In this document: positions 52,097 to 62,194 of the stretch, in pieces
How the letters are laid out: each line of letters starts with the position of its first letter
Position numbering within the stretch: the first letter of the stretch is position 1
Source of the DNA: Undibacterium pigrum
Lineage (GTDB): Bacteria > Pseudomonadota > Gammaproteobacteria > Burkholderiales > Burkholderiaceae_D
Assembly (NCBI RefSeq): GCF_003201815.1
Contig: NZ_QJKB01000008.1
Location: forward strand, 186,001 to 250,000
Length of the DNA: 64,000 nucleotides
Direction of reading: 5' to 3'
Program-made: the position numbers and the translations under genes
The notes under the pieces: model-generated
The model's database searches: none
What the model was told of the DNA's origin: nothing
Seen by the model: only the letters and a program-made list of their open reading frames with translations

Positions 52097-53023
52097 ATGA
52101 AATTTAAAAAAAACGCCATTTTGCTGGCTTTGTTCCTGACTTTATTTGGCTTTACTGCCTATTTCTTGTTTGGCCGTACGCCGGTCGATCATGCTAAACC
52201 GGAAGTATTCAATGCCGACACTGCCATGCTTGCCATCTTTGGGACATATAACGACAAACAGCAGGGCGTACTGCTGCCGGAGAAAAACACCGCACAATGG
52301 AATATGAAAGAAGCCGACACCCTGGCGACAGCCTTGCTGGTCGCTACTTATACCGAAGCGGGCAAGAAGAAAGCCGTGCTGGCCATACAGCGCCAGCAAA
52401 TTCTCGATGGGGTGGTAGAGCAGAGCCATGCCACTGGTGCCATGATTTCAGTCTATATCTTTGCCTACAATGGCAAGCAATGGGTATTTGAAAAAGGCAA
52501 AAAGGAAGTCGTTGAATCCGGCGCCCATGGTGAGGCACCGGGCGGCAGCCTGATACGGCTGGGGCAAGACAAATATGGCCTGCTGTTTGCAGGCGGTGAC
52601 GTCCACCAGGGCTTTACCAATGACTATGCTTTCATTATCTCTTTAAGTGAACCCAAGCCAGTCAAGTTACTGGACCTGAGCATGGGGGAGAGCAATAGTG
52701 GCACTTGTACCGATGTTGTGGAAGAGCAGGAGGGCATGATGCAGGCATGCTGGGAAAGTGTCAGCAAGCTCAGTTTTTTGCAGAACGGCACAGATGAATA
52801 CTATGCCCTCAAATTAAGTACGACCAGCAATAAGCCTGCAGACGGCAGCAAGCAGGTCCTTGAAAAAAAATGGGATGAGTATTTTGTGCGTACTGCAACT
52901 GGCTATAAAGCCAGCAAGGCCCAAAGCCTGAAGGCTGCCAAACCGGTGGCAGACGATGTCGTCAACAATGCAGGGGAGACGCAAAAACAGACCAAGTCTG
53001 TTCCTAATATGCAGAGGCAATAA
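52097..53023 (+). CDS. Membrane-anchored or exported protein of unknown function
   Basis: 308 residues. One N-terminal hydrophobic segment (AILLALFLTLFGFTAYFLFG), no lipobox, so anchored or slowly cleaved. The remainder is a soluble domain with alternating beta pattern (GAMISVYIFAYNGKQWVFEKG, GLLFAGGDVHQGFTNDYAFIISL) and two cysteines (SGTCTDVVEE...MQACWES) likely forming a disulfide. The C-terminal 30 residues are low complexity. I do not recognise a family. It is monocistronic, with no clear Shine-Dalgarno, and convergent with the glycosylase gene. Confidence 0.7.
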   Translation: MKFKKNAILLALFLTLFGFTAYFLFGRTPVDHAKPEVFNADTAMLAIFGTYNDKQQGVLLPEKNTAQWNMKEADTLATALLVATYTEAGKKKAVLAIQRQQILDGVVEQSHATGAMISVYIFAYNGKQWVFEKGKKEVVESGAHGEAPGGSLIRLGQDKYGLLFAGGDVHQGFTNDYAFIISLSEPKPVKLLDLSMGESNSGTCTDVVEEQEGMMQACWESVSKLSFLQNGTDEYYALKLSTTSNKPADGSKQVLEKKWDEYFVRTATGYKASKAQSLKAAKPVADDVVNNAGETQKQTKSVPNMQRQ

Positions 53024-53078
53024 ACCCTGGAAATATGGCGGGCTTGTCGCAATGGTATGTCGACATCAGCCTTTTCTG

Positions 53079-53597
53079 CTACTGAGGCTGCAATTCGCTT
53101 TGCCAGACTTGCAGCTTCTCTTCAAAACTGCGCATCGCGTAAGCGGGTGAAGACGAGGGCAGTATGGCAGTAAGATAGCCTTGCTCCTGGAAGTAAGCCG
53201 CCATCTTGCCCGCAGTCTGGCCATTGAAGCATAGCTTGCGTAATTTGGGATGGCAGGCTTGCAGCATGCTGAAGTCATTCAGCTTGCCTTCCCTGATTGC
53301 AGAATCAAGGCTGCCTGTGCGTACGCAGGAATGAAACACATCCCATAAGCCTATACCATGCGCCAGCAAACCACGCAGGCGCTGTTCATAATCCAGCACG
53401 ACCAGGTCAGTACCCAGTGAGGCAGATACCAGTCGCCAGAACTGGTTTTGCTTGTAGGCATAATATTGGGCCGCATCGAGTGAGGCGACTCCAGGGAAAC
53501 TGCCCAGTATCAAGGTATGTGTTTCGGCATTTACTACCGGCGGAAAACCTTGTAGCAAGGCAGGGCTGGATATCATGGTCGATGGCGGCGCTTTCAT
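53079..53597 (-). CDS. DNA-deoxyinosine glycosylase-like protein (UDG family 6)
   Basis: 172 residues from the ATG at 53597. GFPPVVNAETHTLILGSFPGVASLDAAQYYAYKQNQFWRLV, LWDVFHSCVRTGSLDSAI and LPSSSPAYA fit the hypoxanthine-DNA glycosylase branch of the uracil-DNA glycosylase superfamily, which removes deaminated adenine from DNA. The catalytic residue of this branch is expected in the QNQF/GSFPG region. Start is uncertain: ATGs at 53648, 53597 and 53576 are in frame and none has a good Shine-Dalgarno; conserved sequence begins only near GFPPV. Confidence 0.8.
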   Translation of the reverse strand: MKAPPSTMISSPALLQGFPPVVNAETHTLILGSFPGVASLDAAQYYAYKQNQFWRLVSASLGTDLVVLDYEQRLRGLLAHGIGLWDVFHSCVRTGSLDSAIREGKLNDFSMLQACHPKLRKLCFNGQTAGKMAAYFQEQGYLTAILPSSSPAYAMRSFEEKLQVWQSELQPQ

Positions 53598-53785
53598 AGG
53601 ATGGATATTTGGCCAGGTTTCAGGATTGCAAGTGGAGTCAGGGCCCATGGCATCAGCCGGGACTGAAAAAATGTGGCAAAATAATTATTTCAGCAATGAA
53701 GGCCTCTGGTTGTTTTGTCTTTCATGGACTATTCTGAAAGTGGGCTTGATTTGTCTATAGTGGAATGAAAACTGAAGGTGGAAAA

Positions 53786-54292
53786 ATGAAATTGATTTTT
53801 AGCACCATGCTTTTGGCTGTAGTAATGTCCGGACAGGCGCAGGCTGGGGAAGTCAAAGTTGCCTGGCAAGAGCCAGAAAAATTTACTGATATTCGGCCAG
53901 GCAGTGAACACAGGTCTGACTTTCAGGGGCGCATGATCAAGGAATTTGATTATATCTTTGCAGACCTTGCAAAGAAACTGCCTGATGGCTATCAATGGGA
54001 TGTGACAGTCACAGATGTTGATCTGGCCGGTGATGTCAGGCCATTTTTCCCTACCCCCATGAATGAGATTCGTGTCATCAAGGACTTGTACTGGCCGCGT
54101 ATGAGTTTCAGCTTTGATTTGAAAGACGGGCAAGGGAAGAGTGTGGTGTCCGGCAATGAAAATCTCAGGGACATGAATTTTCTCATGCACTCCAATCTTG
54201 CTGGCAGGAACAATAGTTTCCGCTATGAAGAGCAGATGTTGCGTGACTGGTTCAAGAAGCAGCAGCGGGATAAGGTTTTTCCTGAGCGCTAA
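53786..54292 (+). CDS. DUF3016 family exported protein
   Basis: 168 residues. Signal peptide KLIFSTMLLAVVMSGQAQA, then VKVAWQEPEKFTDIRPGSEHRSDFQGRMIKEFDYIFADLAKKLPDGYQWDVTVTDVDLAGDV, the DUF3016 signature; a second half with RVIKDLYWPRMSFSF. Function unknown; probably periplasmic. The ATG at 53786 has AAGGTG 6 nt upstream and gives a clean signal peptide; the ATG at 53765 is less likely. It shares a perfect bidirectional terminator with htpG. Confidence 0.82.
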   Translation: MKLIFSTMLLAVVMSGQAQAGEVKVAWQEPEKFTDIRPGSEHRSDFQGRMIKEFDYIFADLAKKLPDGYQWDVTVTDVDLAGDVRPFFPTPMNEIRVIKDLYWPRMSFSFDLKDGQGKSVVSGNENLRDMNFLMHSNLAGRNNSFRYEEQMLRDWFKKQQRDKVFPER

Positions 54293-54317
54293 TCACTTTG
54301 CTTAATGGTTTCAAGAA

Positions 54318-54347
54318 AAAAACGGACTCAGTACTGAGTCCGTTTTT
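54318..54347. terminator. Bidirectional terminator between DUF3016 gene and htpG
   Basis: A perfect 30-bp palindrome centred between 54332 and 54333, arms AAAAACGGACTCAGT and its complement, with A/T runs at both ends. It serves both convergent genes. Confidence 0.95.
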
Positions 54348-54375
54348 CGTTTGGCAAATTTTACTTGCAGTAAAA

Positions 54376-56283
54376 TTATTTGCTGAGCAACATCTCATTC
54401 AGACGTTTCACAAAGGCGCTAGGGTCACTCAGATTACCACCCTCGGCCAGCAAGGCCTGGTCAAACAGGATGTGTGACCAGTCATCGAACTTGTTGACTT
54501 CATACTTGAGCTTCTGTACCAAAGGATGGTCAGGATTGACTTCCAGAATAGGCTTGGATTCAGGCGCACTTTGGCCAGCAGCCTTCAGCATGCGCGCCAG
54601 GTTGCCAGACAAATCATGCTCATCTGCGACCAGACAGGCTGGTGAATCAGTCAGACGGAAAGTCACTCGTACATCCTTGGCTTTATCAGTCAGGGCTGCT
54701 TTCATTTTCTCGACCAGGTCCTTGAACTCAGTCTGGGTTTCTTCGTGTTGTTTCTTTTCTGCTTCATCTTCCAGCTCACCCAGGTCCAGGCCACCTTTGG
54801 CGACGGAGGCCAGTTCCTTGCCTTCGAAGTCATTCAGGAAGGACAGCATCCATTCATCAACGCGGTCAGTCAGTAACAAGACTTCCACGCCTTTCTTGCG
54901 GAAGATTTCCAGATGCGGGCTGTTCTTGGCCGTTGCATAGCTTTCTGCCGTGACATAGTAAATCTTGTCCTGGCCTTCTTTGGCGCGGCTCAGGTAATCT
55001 GCCAGTGAGACATTTTGTGCATCGCTGTCATTATGGGTAGAGGCAAAGCGCAAGAGCTTGGCAATGCGTTCCTTGTTGGCATTGTCTTCGCCCACGCCTT
55101 CTTTCAAGACCTGACCAAATTCTTTCCAGAAAGTCGCATATTTGTCTTGCTTCTCTTTTGCATCATCACCATCGGCATTTGCCAGGTCTTCCAGCATGCC
55201 CAATACACGTTTGGTCGAGCCTTCGCGTATCGCCTTGATGTCGCGGCTTTCCTGCAAAATTTCGCGTGAGACATTCAACGGCAGGTCGTTGGAGTCTATG
55301 ACGCCTTTGACAAAGCGCAGGTAGACTGGCATCAGTTGTTCTGCATCATCCATTATGAAGACGCGTTTGACGTAGAGCTTGATGCCACCACGTTTGTTGC
55401 GGTCCCACATGTCAAACGGTGCGCGTGCCGGGATGTACAGCAATTGTGTATATTCACTGCGGCCTTCAACACGGTTATGCGTGTGGGTCAGTGGTGCGCT
55501 GTAGTCATGGGATACATGCTTGTAGAACTCATCATATTGCTCAGGCGTGATTTCAGACTTGCTGCGCGCCCACAAGGCGCTGGCCTGGTTGATGGTTTCC
55601 AGCTCATCTTTCAATACCTGTTCTTTTTTCTCTTCATCCCATTCTTCTTTCTGCATCTTGATAGGCAGGGAGATATGGTCGGAATAAGTACGGATGACGG
55701 ATTTGAGCTTCCATGCCGACAGGAACTCATCTTCACCTTCACGCAGGTGCAGGGTGATGCTCGTGCCGCGGCCTTCCTTGACGATGTCTTCTACACTGAA
55801 GTCGCCAGCACCTTCGGATTCCCAGCGTACAGCCTGGTCTGCAGGCAGACCGGCGCGACGAGTTTCTACGGTGATGCGGTCAGCAACGATAAAGCCGGAA
55901 TAAAAACCAACACCAAACTGGCCTATCATGGCCGCATCTTTTTGCTGGTCGCCAGACAATTTGCCAAAGAACTCCTTGGTGCCGGATTTGGCGATCGTGC
56001 CCAGGTGTTCAATCGCATCAGCCTTGCTCATGCCTATGCCATTGTCGGCGATAGTAATGGTGCGGGCTTCCTTGTCAAAGCTGACCTGGATTTGCAACTC
56101 AGGATCGTTTTCAAACAGGCTGGCATTGTTGATGGCTTCAAAGCGCAGTTTGTCTGATGCATCAGAAGCATTCGAGATCAGTTCACGCAAAAAGATTTCC
56201 TTGTTTGAATACAGGGAGTGGATCATCAATTGCAGGAGTTGTTTGACTTCGGCCTGAAAGCCCAGGGTTTGCTTTTCTGACAT
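54376..56283 (-). CDS. htpG: Molecular chaperone HtpG (Hsp90)
   Basis: 635 residues. N-terminal GHKL ATPase ([79 protein letters not shown]), middle domain ([41 protein letters not shown]) and C-terminal dimerisation domain. The ATG at 56283 is chosen because GAGGAAAA precedes it at good distance; the TTG at 56295 would sit on that ribosome site. Likely heat-shock controlled, but no clear sigma-32 promoter was found in 56284-56400. Confidence 0.97.
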   Translation of the reverse strand: MSEKQTLGFQAEVKQLLQLMIHSLYSNKEIFLRELISNASDASDKLRFEAINNASLFENDPELQIQVSFDKEARTITIADNGIGMSKADAIEHLGTIAKSGTKEFFGKLSGDQQKDAAMIGQFGVGFYSGFIVADRITVETRRAGLPADQAVRWESEGAGDFSVEDIVKEGRGTSITLHLREGEDEFLSAWKLKSVIRTYSDHISLPIKMQKEEWDEEKKEQVLKDELETINQASALWARSKSEITPEQYDEFYKHVSHDYSAPLTHTHNRVEGRSEYTQLLYIPARAPFDMWDRNKRGGIKLYVKRVFIMDDAEQLMPVYLRFVKGVIDSNDLPLNVSREILQESRDIKAIREGSTKRVLGMLEDLANADGDDAKEKQDKYATFWKEFGQVLKEGVGEDNANKERIAKLLRFASTHNDSDAQNVSLADYLSRAKEGQDKIYYVTAESYATAKNSPHLEIFRKKGVEVLLLTDRVDEWMLSFLNDFEGKELASVAKGGLDLGELEDEAEKKQHEETQTEFKDLVEKMKAALTDKAKDVRVTFRLTDSPACLVADEHDLSGNLARMLKAAGQSAPESKPILEVNPDHPLVQKLKYEVNKFDDWSHILFDQALLAEGGNLSDPSAFVKRLNEMLLSK

Positions 56284-56543
56284 GGTTTTCCTCAAAGATT
56301 TTTAGTGATAATGGTAATTACTTACCTGCTGCTGTTTTTACAACATGGACCGCAGCATTGCTAGAGCAGGGAAGGTGAGGCCGCTTCGCTGGATTTCAAG
56401 ATGATTGTTTAAAAGGCATGAAAATATTATTCCTGTATCGTTCATGCTGACCGGGGAATTTGTGTTTTTTGCAAAATATCACTAGACTTAAGCAGATGAC
56501 AGTGCGTTTGGACATGATGGCGTGGGACTTACGGAGTGACTTT

Positions 56544-57305
56544 ATGTTGCTTAAAGTAGTAAATTTACTCATTTCCTGTTCCCTGATAGTGCTCGCGCCA
56601 CAGCTTAGCGCGGCCAATCTTTATCTGACCGAAGTTGCCCCTTTTGCCTTTGTGAAAGAAGGCAAAGGGTCTTATGACGGTATCAATGTACGTATAGCGA
56701 ATGAATTGCGCAGACGCTCAGGCGTGCCCCTGGAACTGGTGATTGTTCCCAGTTCTCGCCACTTATTGATGTTTCCGGCTGATAAGGAAGCCTATAGCAT
56801 TTCCCAGTCCGAGAATTTTACTGATCACGACGGCGTTATCCTCTCTGAGGTAACACAATTCCCCATCATGGTGGTGGCACAGCGCGGCGCTGTATTGAAG
56901 AATTATGATGACTTGATTGCCCTCGCCGCAGACCGTGGTATAGGAATGATGCGCAGGCTGAGTTACGGCACTTTTGCTCAGGACGAGCGCGTCCGGAAAG
57001 TGGAAATCAATACCCTGGAAAACGGTTTGCGTATGCTGGAGGCGGGACGCATTTCCGGTATCGTCGGTAGCCAGCCCGCTATCCTGGCAGCCGCAGAGAG
57101 GAACTCATCCACGCATTTATTGGGACCTGGTCTGGTGATTGCCTACGGCGCTCACGTCATGCGCGTCAGGCCAGAATTTGCTGCCAGCACCCAGTCCAAA
57201 GCTTTAAGCGCGACATTACTGGCGATGAAAAATGACGGCAGCATCGCGCGCATACTCGATGATTTTTTGAAAGACCCGAAGACAGGATTGCAACCAGCAA
57301 AATAA
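56544..57305 (+). CDS. Periplasmic solute-binding protein, family 3-like (amino acid ABC type)
   Basis: 253 residues. Signal peptide LLKVVNLLISCSLIVLAPQLSAA; SBP_bac_3-like body (LYLTEVAPFAFVKEGKGSYDGINVRIANELRRRSGVPLELVIVPSSRHLLMF, QFPIMVVAQRGAVLKNYDDLIAL, EINTLENGLRMLEAGRISGIVGSQPAIL). No permease or ATPase gene is adjacent, so it may be a stand-alone sensor-type binding protein. ATG 56544 follows GGAGTG; the frame is open to 56460 but that adds residues ahead of the signal peptide. It is 185 bp upstream of the TonB-dependent receptor on the same strand. Confidence 0.82.
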   Translation: MLLKVVNLLISCSLIVLAPQLSAANLYLTEVAPFAFVKEGKGSYDGINVRIANELRRRSGVPLELVIVPSSRHLLMFPADKEAYSISQSENFTDHDGVILSEVTQFPIMVVAQRGAVLKNYDDLIALAADRGIGMMRRLSYGTFAQDERVRKVEINTLENGLRMLEAGRISGIVGSQPAILAAAERNSSTHLLGPGLVIAYGAHVMRVRPEFAASTQSKALSATLLAMKNDGSIARILDDFLKDPKTGLQPAK

Positions 57306-57490
57306 GCTGACAGTTTAGGGCCAATCTTAGTGCCAATGTCAGGCCTGTCACCTCATTTCGGGCTTTTGTCACATGACTATTCTGCTATAGTTGTGCGCCC
57401 TTCATAATGCACCCCGTTGTCTGCATCTGTTCGCCAAATCATCTCTGCATCTGGCGCTCAGTCATTTCCCGTTCTCGCTCATTTACTTTC

Positions 57491-59701
57491 ATGTCCACAC
57501 TGGTTTCAAGTAAAAAATCTCGTCTCTCGCATTTGTCATGCCACGCATTTCTGAAACTGGGAATGCGTGGTTTAGGTAGTTCAGCTTTATTCTGGACTAC
57601 TCACCTGTATGCTGCAGATCTGCCTGCGAAAGAAAATACGACGGTGCAAACAGTGGAAATTTCCGGCCCTGGCGCAATAGCACAGAGAAAGAATGACACA
57701 GCCGCAAAAATCATTGTCAATGCGGCCGAGCTTATGCAGTATGGGGATACGCAACTATCTGCGGTATTAAAGCGTCAGCCTGGCGTGTCTGTCGTAGGCA
57801 ATGAATTGCGCATGCGTGGCCTGGGATCTGGTTATACCCAGATATTATTGAATGGCGATGCGGTAGCGCCGGGATTTTCCATAGACAGTATTGATCCTGC
57901 ATTGATAGAGCGCGTGGAAATCCTGAGGACGACGACGGCAGAATTCAGTGCGCAGGCGGTGGCCGGTACGATCAATATCATTCTCAAAAAAGGCGTGAGC
58001 AGTGCCAGGAAAGAGTTCAAGATTGGTATAGCGCATGGTGAAAATAACTGGAATCCTTCGCTCGCCTTGGAAGTCGCTGACAAGAATGCAGGTTTTTCCT
58101 ATTCGGTTACCACCACTCTGTCGAAAACTGGTTATGAAAATACGCCTCTGGTAACCGAGGGTATTTATGATGCAATGGGTGAGTTCAATATCCTGCGCTT
58201 GAGAGAGCAAAAGAATATCGCGGACGTCTGGCGTTTTGGTCTCAGTCCCAGACTGAACTGGAATCTTGAAAGTGGTGACACGCTGAGTTGGCAGAGTTTC
58301 TTTGACTACTATGCCAATTTAAACTGGGGTCGTGATCATGAACTAAACATGACGCCAGTTACTACACAATATCCGGATAATAATTATAGTGCTTCCATGC
58401 ACACGGCAATCCTGCGTACAGACCTGAACTGGGCGCACAGAATAGATGCTGATAGCAAGCTCAATGCAAAGCTGGGCCTGAATTACAATCATCGCGAAGT
58501 AGACTACAATTTCTTTGGTTATCCTTCGCCGCGGGACCAGGCTTTCAATCGCCATGTCGTTTCAAACGCAGCGGAAAGCAGCGTCAGCAGCAGTGGCAAA
58601 TACCTGAGCCGTTTTCGTGACGATCATAGTCTTGCGCTGGGATGGGATGCTGCCCTGACGCGGCGCACGGAAGCTCGCCTGCAATTTGACCGGCCGGCGA
58701 ATTCCAATACGGTGGGCGAGCCACTGGTGGAAGATTACAAAGCCAATGTGCGGCGCATTGCCATGTTTGCCCAGGATGAATGGGATGTGACGAACCGCCT
58801 GCAAGCCTATCTCGGCATGCGCTGGGAAGGGCTGAATACCGAAACCACAGGCCGCTTGATGGCGCCCGTACAAACCAGGTCCAGCGTCTGGAGCCCGGTC
58901 ATGCAATTATTGTGGAAACTGCCTGAGCAAGAAAAAGACCAGCTGCGTTTCGCCTTGTCCCGCACCTATAAAGCACCCACGCCGCGCAGCCTGGTGCCAC
59001 GGCGCTATACGGTGAACAATGGCAATGGCCCGACAAATCCTGATTTCCAGGGTAATCCTGATCTTTTGCCTGAACTTGCATGGGGCGCTGATCTGACGTA
59101 TGAATCTTATTTCGCCAAGAACAGCATGTTCAGCCTGTCAGCCTACGCCAAAAGAGTGCAGGACGTGACTGTGCAAAATCTGTATGAGCAAAACAAGGTC
59201 TGGATTACCTCACCGTATAACCACGGTACAGCCAGAGTAATGGGAATAGAGTTCGATGCAAAATTCGCTTTGCAGCATTTGCTGGCTGGAGCACCGCCGC
59301 TGGAAGTGCGGCTGAATGCAGCACGCAATTGGTCAAGACTGGACGCCATACCCGGGCCAGATAATCGTCTTACCGATCAGGTGCCGTTGACGGCTAATTT
59401 TGGCGTGGATTACAAGCGCAGTGAACAGCAATCTTTTGGCTTTAATTTTAATCTGCAGACAGGCGGCAATGTACAGGCTACGCCAGTCTTGCGTACTTAC
59501 ACTGGTGTCAGTCGCAATCTTGACTTGTATGGCTTGTGGAAGCTGGAAAATAAAATGCAGTTGCGTCTGTCGATCAGCAATCTTTTACATCAGGATGTAC
59601 TACAAGGTTCTCAATATAGCGAGGTCAATGGCCGCGATGTGCGTAATACGGTAACGCCGGGTAGCATGACGATACGCCTGCAGTTTGAAAAGAGTTTATA
59701 A
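57491..59701 (+). CDS. TonB-dependent outer membrane receptor
   Basis: 736 residues. Long signal peptide ending near THLYAADLP, TonB box region VQTVEISGPG, plug domain (LSAVLKRQPGVSVVGNELRMRGLGSGYTQILLNGDAVAPGFSIDSIDPALIERVEILRTTTAEFSAQAVAGTINIILKK), and a 22-strand barrel ending in the typical C-terminal aromatic-like strand TPGSMTIRLQFEKSL. The ligand is unknown; plug style matches siderophore or catecholate receptors loosely. The start is uncertain: ATG 57491 lacks a Shine-Dalgarno and the frame is open to 57407. A bidirectional terminator follows. Confidence 0.9.
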   Translation: MSTLVSSKKSRLSHLSCHAFLKLGMRGLGSSALFWTTHLYAADLPAKENTTVQTVEISGPGAIAQRKNDTAAKIIVNAAELMQYGDTQLSAVLKRQPGVSVVGNELRMRGLGSGYTQILLNGDAVAPGFSIDSIDPALIERVEILRTTTAEFSAQAVAGTINIILKKGVSSARKEFKIGIAHGENNWNPSLALEVADKNAGFSYSVTTTLSKTGYENTPLVTEGIYDAMGEFNILRLREQKNIADVWRFGLSPRLNWNLESGDTLSWQSFFDYYANLNWGRDHELNMTPVTTQYPDNNYSASMHTAILRTDLNWAHRIDADSKLNAKLGLNYNHREVDYNFFGYPSPRDQAFNRHVVSNAAESSVSSSGKYLSRFRDDHSLALGWDAALTRRTEARLQFDRPANSNTVGEPLVEDYKANVRRIAMFAQDEWDVTNRLQAYLGMRWEGLNTETTGRLMAPVQTRSSVWSPVMQLLWKLPEQEKDQLRFALSRTYKAPTPRSLVPRRYTVNNGNGPTNPDFQGNPDLLPELAWGADLTYESYFAKNSMFSLSAYAKRVQDVTVQNLYEQNKVWITSPYNHGTARVMGIEFDAKFALQHLLAGAPPLEVRLNAARNWSRLDAIPGPDNRLTDQVPLTANFGVDYKRSEQQSFGFNFNLQTGGNVQATPVLRTYTGVSRNLDLYGLWKLENKMQLRLSISNLLHQDVLQGSQYSEVNGRDVRNTVTPGSMTIRLQFEKSL

Positions 59702-59703
59702 AA

Positions 59704-59727
59704 AAATGGGAGAAACATCTCCCATTT
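59704..59727. terminator. Bidirectional terminator after the TonB-dependent receptor gene
   Basis: AAATGGGAGA (59704-59713), loop AACA, TCTCCCATTT (59718-59727), between two convergent genes. A and T runs flank it. Confidence 0.85.
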
Positions 59728-59746
59728 ATAACTCTCTATTTGCTTA

Positions 59747-60373
59747 TTATTTGGCACCCACACCCTTGAATTTTTCCGGATCAAAATCAGCTATGTCGAT
59801 TTTGCCAAAATGTTTGGGTGGGGTGAAAATCTTTTCTTTGACCTTGTCTGGCACAAATGCCATAAAGGATGATTCAGACACTTTGACTAATTGCCAGGTA
59901 TCGTCTTTCTTCGAGTAATTGAATTGATAGGTGTTGGCCCAGCGCCAGTTGCTGCCACCGTAGTGCGAGACTGAAAAGGTCTTTTTTCCTGCTGTTAAAT
60001 CAGAAAACGGATCGCCAAATACACCGCCACAGCCCGAGCAAAAAACGACTTTGTCATTGGCCTTGACGAGTTTCAGTTTGCCATCTGCCTGGCGTATGGC
60101 GATATGCAAAGGCCGTTGTCCATGATCTATGGGATCATCATCAGGATGTTTCTTTTGTTTTTCCAGAATGAAAACATAATCAGGTTTGTCATCGCCATTC
60201 AAGTCTGCTATTTCATAGGCCAGCAACTTGGTGTTGGGCAAAATGAAGGGACGTAATTCTGCTGGTATGTCTTTGCTTTCCACATAATCAGTCGCCATGC
60301 TGATTGCCGGGATCAGAGCAAGACTAAAAATAGTGGCAAATTTGCCGTGCATTAAATTAAATTTTTTAAACAT
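59747..60373 (-). CDS. Exported protein with VCBS/FG-GAP-like calcium-binding motif, unknown function
   Basis: 208 residues from ATG 60373 (AAAGGAAAG upstream). Signal peptide KFATIFSLALIPAISMA, then a domain with EIADLNGDDKPDYVFILEKQ, the D-x-N-G-D-x-x-P-D pattern of calcium-binding repeat proteins, a cysteine pair VVFCSGCGGVFGD, and SVSHYGGSNWRW. Similar proteins are scattered in Proteobacteria without assigned function. It is downstream of cysS but separated by a terminator hairpin. Confidence 0.72.
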   Translation of the reverse strand: MFKKFNLMHGKFATIFSLALIPAISMATDYVESKDIPAELRPFILPNTKLLAYEIADLNGDDKPDYVFILEKQKKHPDDDPIDHGQRPLHIAIRQADGKLKLVKANDKVVFCSGCGGVFGDPFSDLTAGKKTFSVSHYGGSNWRWANTYQFNYSKKDDTWQLVKVSESSFMAFVPDKVKEKIFTPPKHFGKIDIADFDPEKFKGVGAK

Positions 60374-60399
60374 ATTTCTTTCCTTTGCCTTCACCAAAT

Positions 60400-60433
60400 A
60401 AAACAGGGGGAAACGCTAGTCTCCCCCTGTTTT
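60400..60433 (-). terminator. Terminator of cysS
   Basis: On the minus strand AAAACAGGGGG pairs with CCCCCTGTTTT (60423-60433 with 60400-60410), followed by TTTTATTT-type sequence. It lies between the cysS stop and the ribosome site of the next gene; the plus side also has a T run. Confidence 0.85.
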
Positions 60434-60447
60434 TTTATACCTGATGA

Positions 60448-61821
60448 TTATAGTGCTTTGATCTGCATGCCATCGGCTTTATCCTCGACTTCATAACCTA
60501 GCGCGTGTAACTCTCCACGCAAGCGGTCTGCCTCGGCCCAGTTCCTGGCTTTGCGTGCAGCCTGACGCTGTTCGGCCAGACTTTGCACTTCTGCCGGAAT
60601 AGCCAGTACAGCAGGCTGCCATTGCGCCAGACCCAGGCCAAATACCTTGTCGAATTCTGTCAGCGTGGCTTTTTTGTCGGCATCAGACAAATCGGCTTTC
60701 AGCATTTCCCAGACCAGTGCCAGGGCACGCGGTACGTTCAGGTCTTCATTGATGAAGCAAGTGAATTTCTCGCGGTATTCGACACTGACACTGCCACCTG
60801 TTGGCCAGGCATGATAAGTCTCGCGCAGGCGTTGCAATGCAGTCTGCGCCGACAACAGGGCTTCAAAGCTGAACTGCATCTGGCTGCGGTAATGCGCAGT
60901 CAGGCACAGGTAACGATATGCCAGCGGATCAATATTCTGATCGAGCAAAGTTTGCAGGCGCAGGAATTCACCCGTCGATTTGGACATCTTGCCAGAATCG
61001 ATTTGCAGGAAATAACCATGCATCCAGAAGTTGGCCAGACGGGTACCATGGCAAGCCTGGTTTTGCGCAATCTCATTGCTATGGTGGATGGCGATATGGT
61101 CTTCACCGCCGCAATGGATATCAAACCAGGGAGTCAGGTATTTGGCCGACATGGCAGAGCATTCTATATGCCAGCCAGGGAAGCCACGGCCCCATGGGCT
61201 GTCCCATTCCATTTGACGGTGTTCATCTGGCGGGCTGAACTTCCACAGCGCGAAGTCAGTCGCATGCAGCTTTTCGCCGAGTTCAACGCGGCTGCCGGCC
61301 TTGATGGCATCACGCTTGATACGCGCCAGGAAACCGTAGTCGTCCTGTTTGCTGGTATCAAAATAAATGCCGTCACTGGTGCGGTAGGTATAACCATTTT
61401 TTTCTATGGCAGCGATGAAATCGATTTGCTCAACGATATGGTCAGTGGCCTTGCACCAGATGGCTGGTTCCAGGATGTGCAGCTTTTGCAAATCATCCTT
61501 GAAGGCTGTCGTGAAACGGTCAGCAATCTGCCAGGCAGATTCACCGGCTTTGCGGCTGCCTTTTTCCATCTTGTCTTCACCATCATCACCATCGGACACC
61601 AGATGACCAACGTCAGTGATATTGATGACATGGCGCACGGTATAGCCATTCCATTCCAGGGCGCGGCGCAGCAAGTCTTCAAACAGATAAGTGCGCAGGT
61701 TGCCGATATGGGCATAGTCATATACGGTAGGTCCGCAGCAGTACAGGCCAACCCAGTCTTTGTTCAGTGGGCTGAAAGGGCGCAGGCGGCGTTCCCAGTT
61801 ATCGTAGAGAAGTATGTCCAT
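60448..61821 (-). CDS. cysS: Cysteine--tRNA ligase
   Basis: 457 residues. Zinc ligand and HIGH region GLYCCGPTVYDYAHIGNLRTYLFEDLL, second zinc cluster region SAMSAKYLTPWFDIHCGGEDHIAIHHSNEIAQ, and GKMSKSTGEFLRL as the KMSKS loop; DALR-type C-terminal helices end in LHALGYEVEDKADGMQIKAL. It charges tRNA-Cys. It is monocistronic with its own terminator. Confidence 0.97.
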   Translation of the reverse strand: MDILLYDNWERRLRPFSPLNKDWVGLYCCGPTVYDYAHIGNLRTYLFEDLLRRALEWNGYTVRHVINITDVGHLVSDGDDGEDKMEKGSRKAGESAWQIADRFTTAFKDDLQKLHILEPAIWCKATDHIVEQIDFIAAIEKNGYTYRTSDGIYFDTSKQDDYGFLARIKRDAIKAGSRVELGEKLHATDFALWKFSPPDEHRQMEWDSPWGRGFPGWHIECSAMSAKYLTPWFDIHCGGEDHIAIHHSNEIAQNQACHGTRLANFWMHGYFLQIDSGKMSKSTGEFLRLQTLLDQNIDPLAYRYLCLTAHYRSQMQFSFEALLSAQTALQRLRETYHAWPTGGSVSVEYREKFTCFINEDLNVPRALALVWEMLKADLSDADKKATLTEFDKVFGLGLAQWQPAVLAIPAEVQSLAEQRQAARKARNWAEADRLRGELHALGYEVEDKADGMQIKAL

Positions 61822-62194
61822 TTGTTGTGAAAATAGCGAAGTATAAATTGGGTCTATGGGGATGCTGGGGTGTTACTTGAGACTGGCAGGCAGGGATCAT
61901 CCCGCTGCATATGGTTCTATCAACTCAACAACAACAGGCTGAGTTAATAACTTGTATTTGCGCAGACGCAGACATGCCAGACCCAGGCGTGTCGCCTATG
62001 CAATCTTTAACATGTTGCTTGTCGAAGTGGGGCATATAATCAAGTCTGAGCAGTTCTGTTTGTCTTTGATGGCTGAAACAAAGAAGCCTAGAGTGAGAAT
62101 GTAGCATAGATATGCACTCTTGACCAAAATTGTACAGGCTGACGAGAGCTGGCTGGAGACGCCAGAGGCTGAAGAAAAATAAAACGGTGCAAAA
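61822..62194. other. Divergent intergenic region between cysS and the GGDEF gene
   Basis: 373 bp with no credible gene. It should hold the promoters of cysS (leftward) and of the diguanylate cyclase (rightward). The only recognisable element is TATAAT at 62035-62040 on the plus strand, with a poor -35; this would give a leader of about 150 nt. Confidence 0.45.

Noticed and set aside
60583-61830. 415-codon open frame on the plus strand opposite cysS
   Set aside because: It is fully antisense to a complete cysteinyl-tRNA synthetase gene; its translation shows no family motif.
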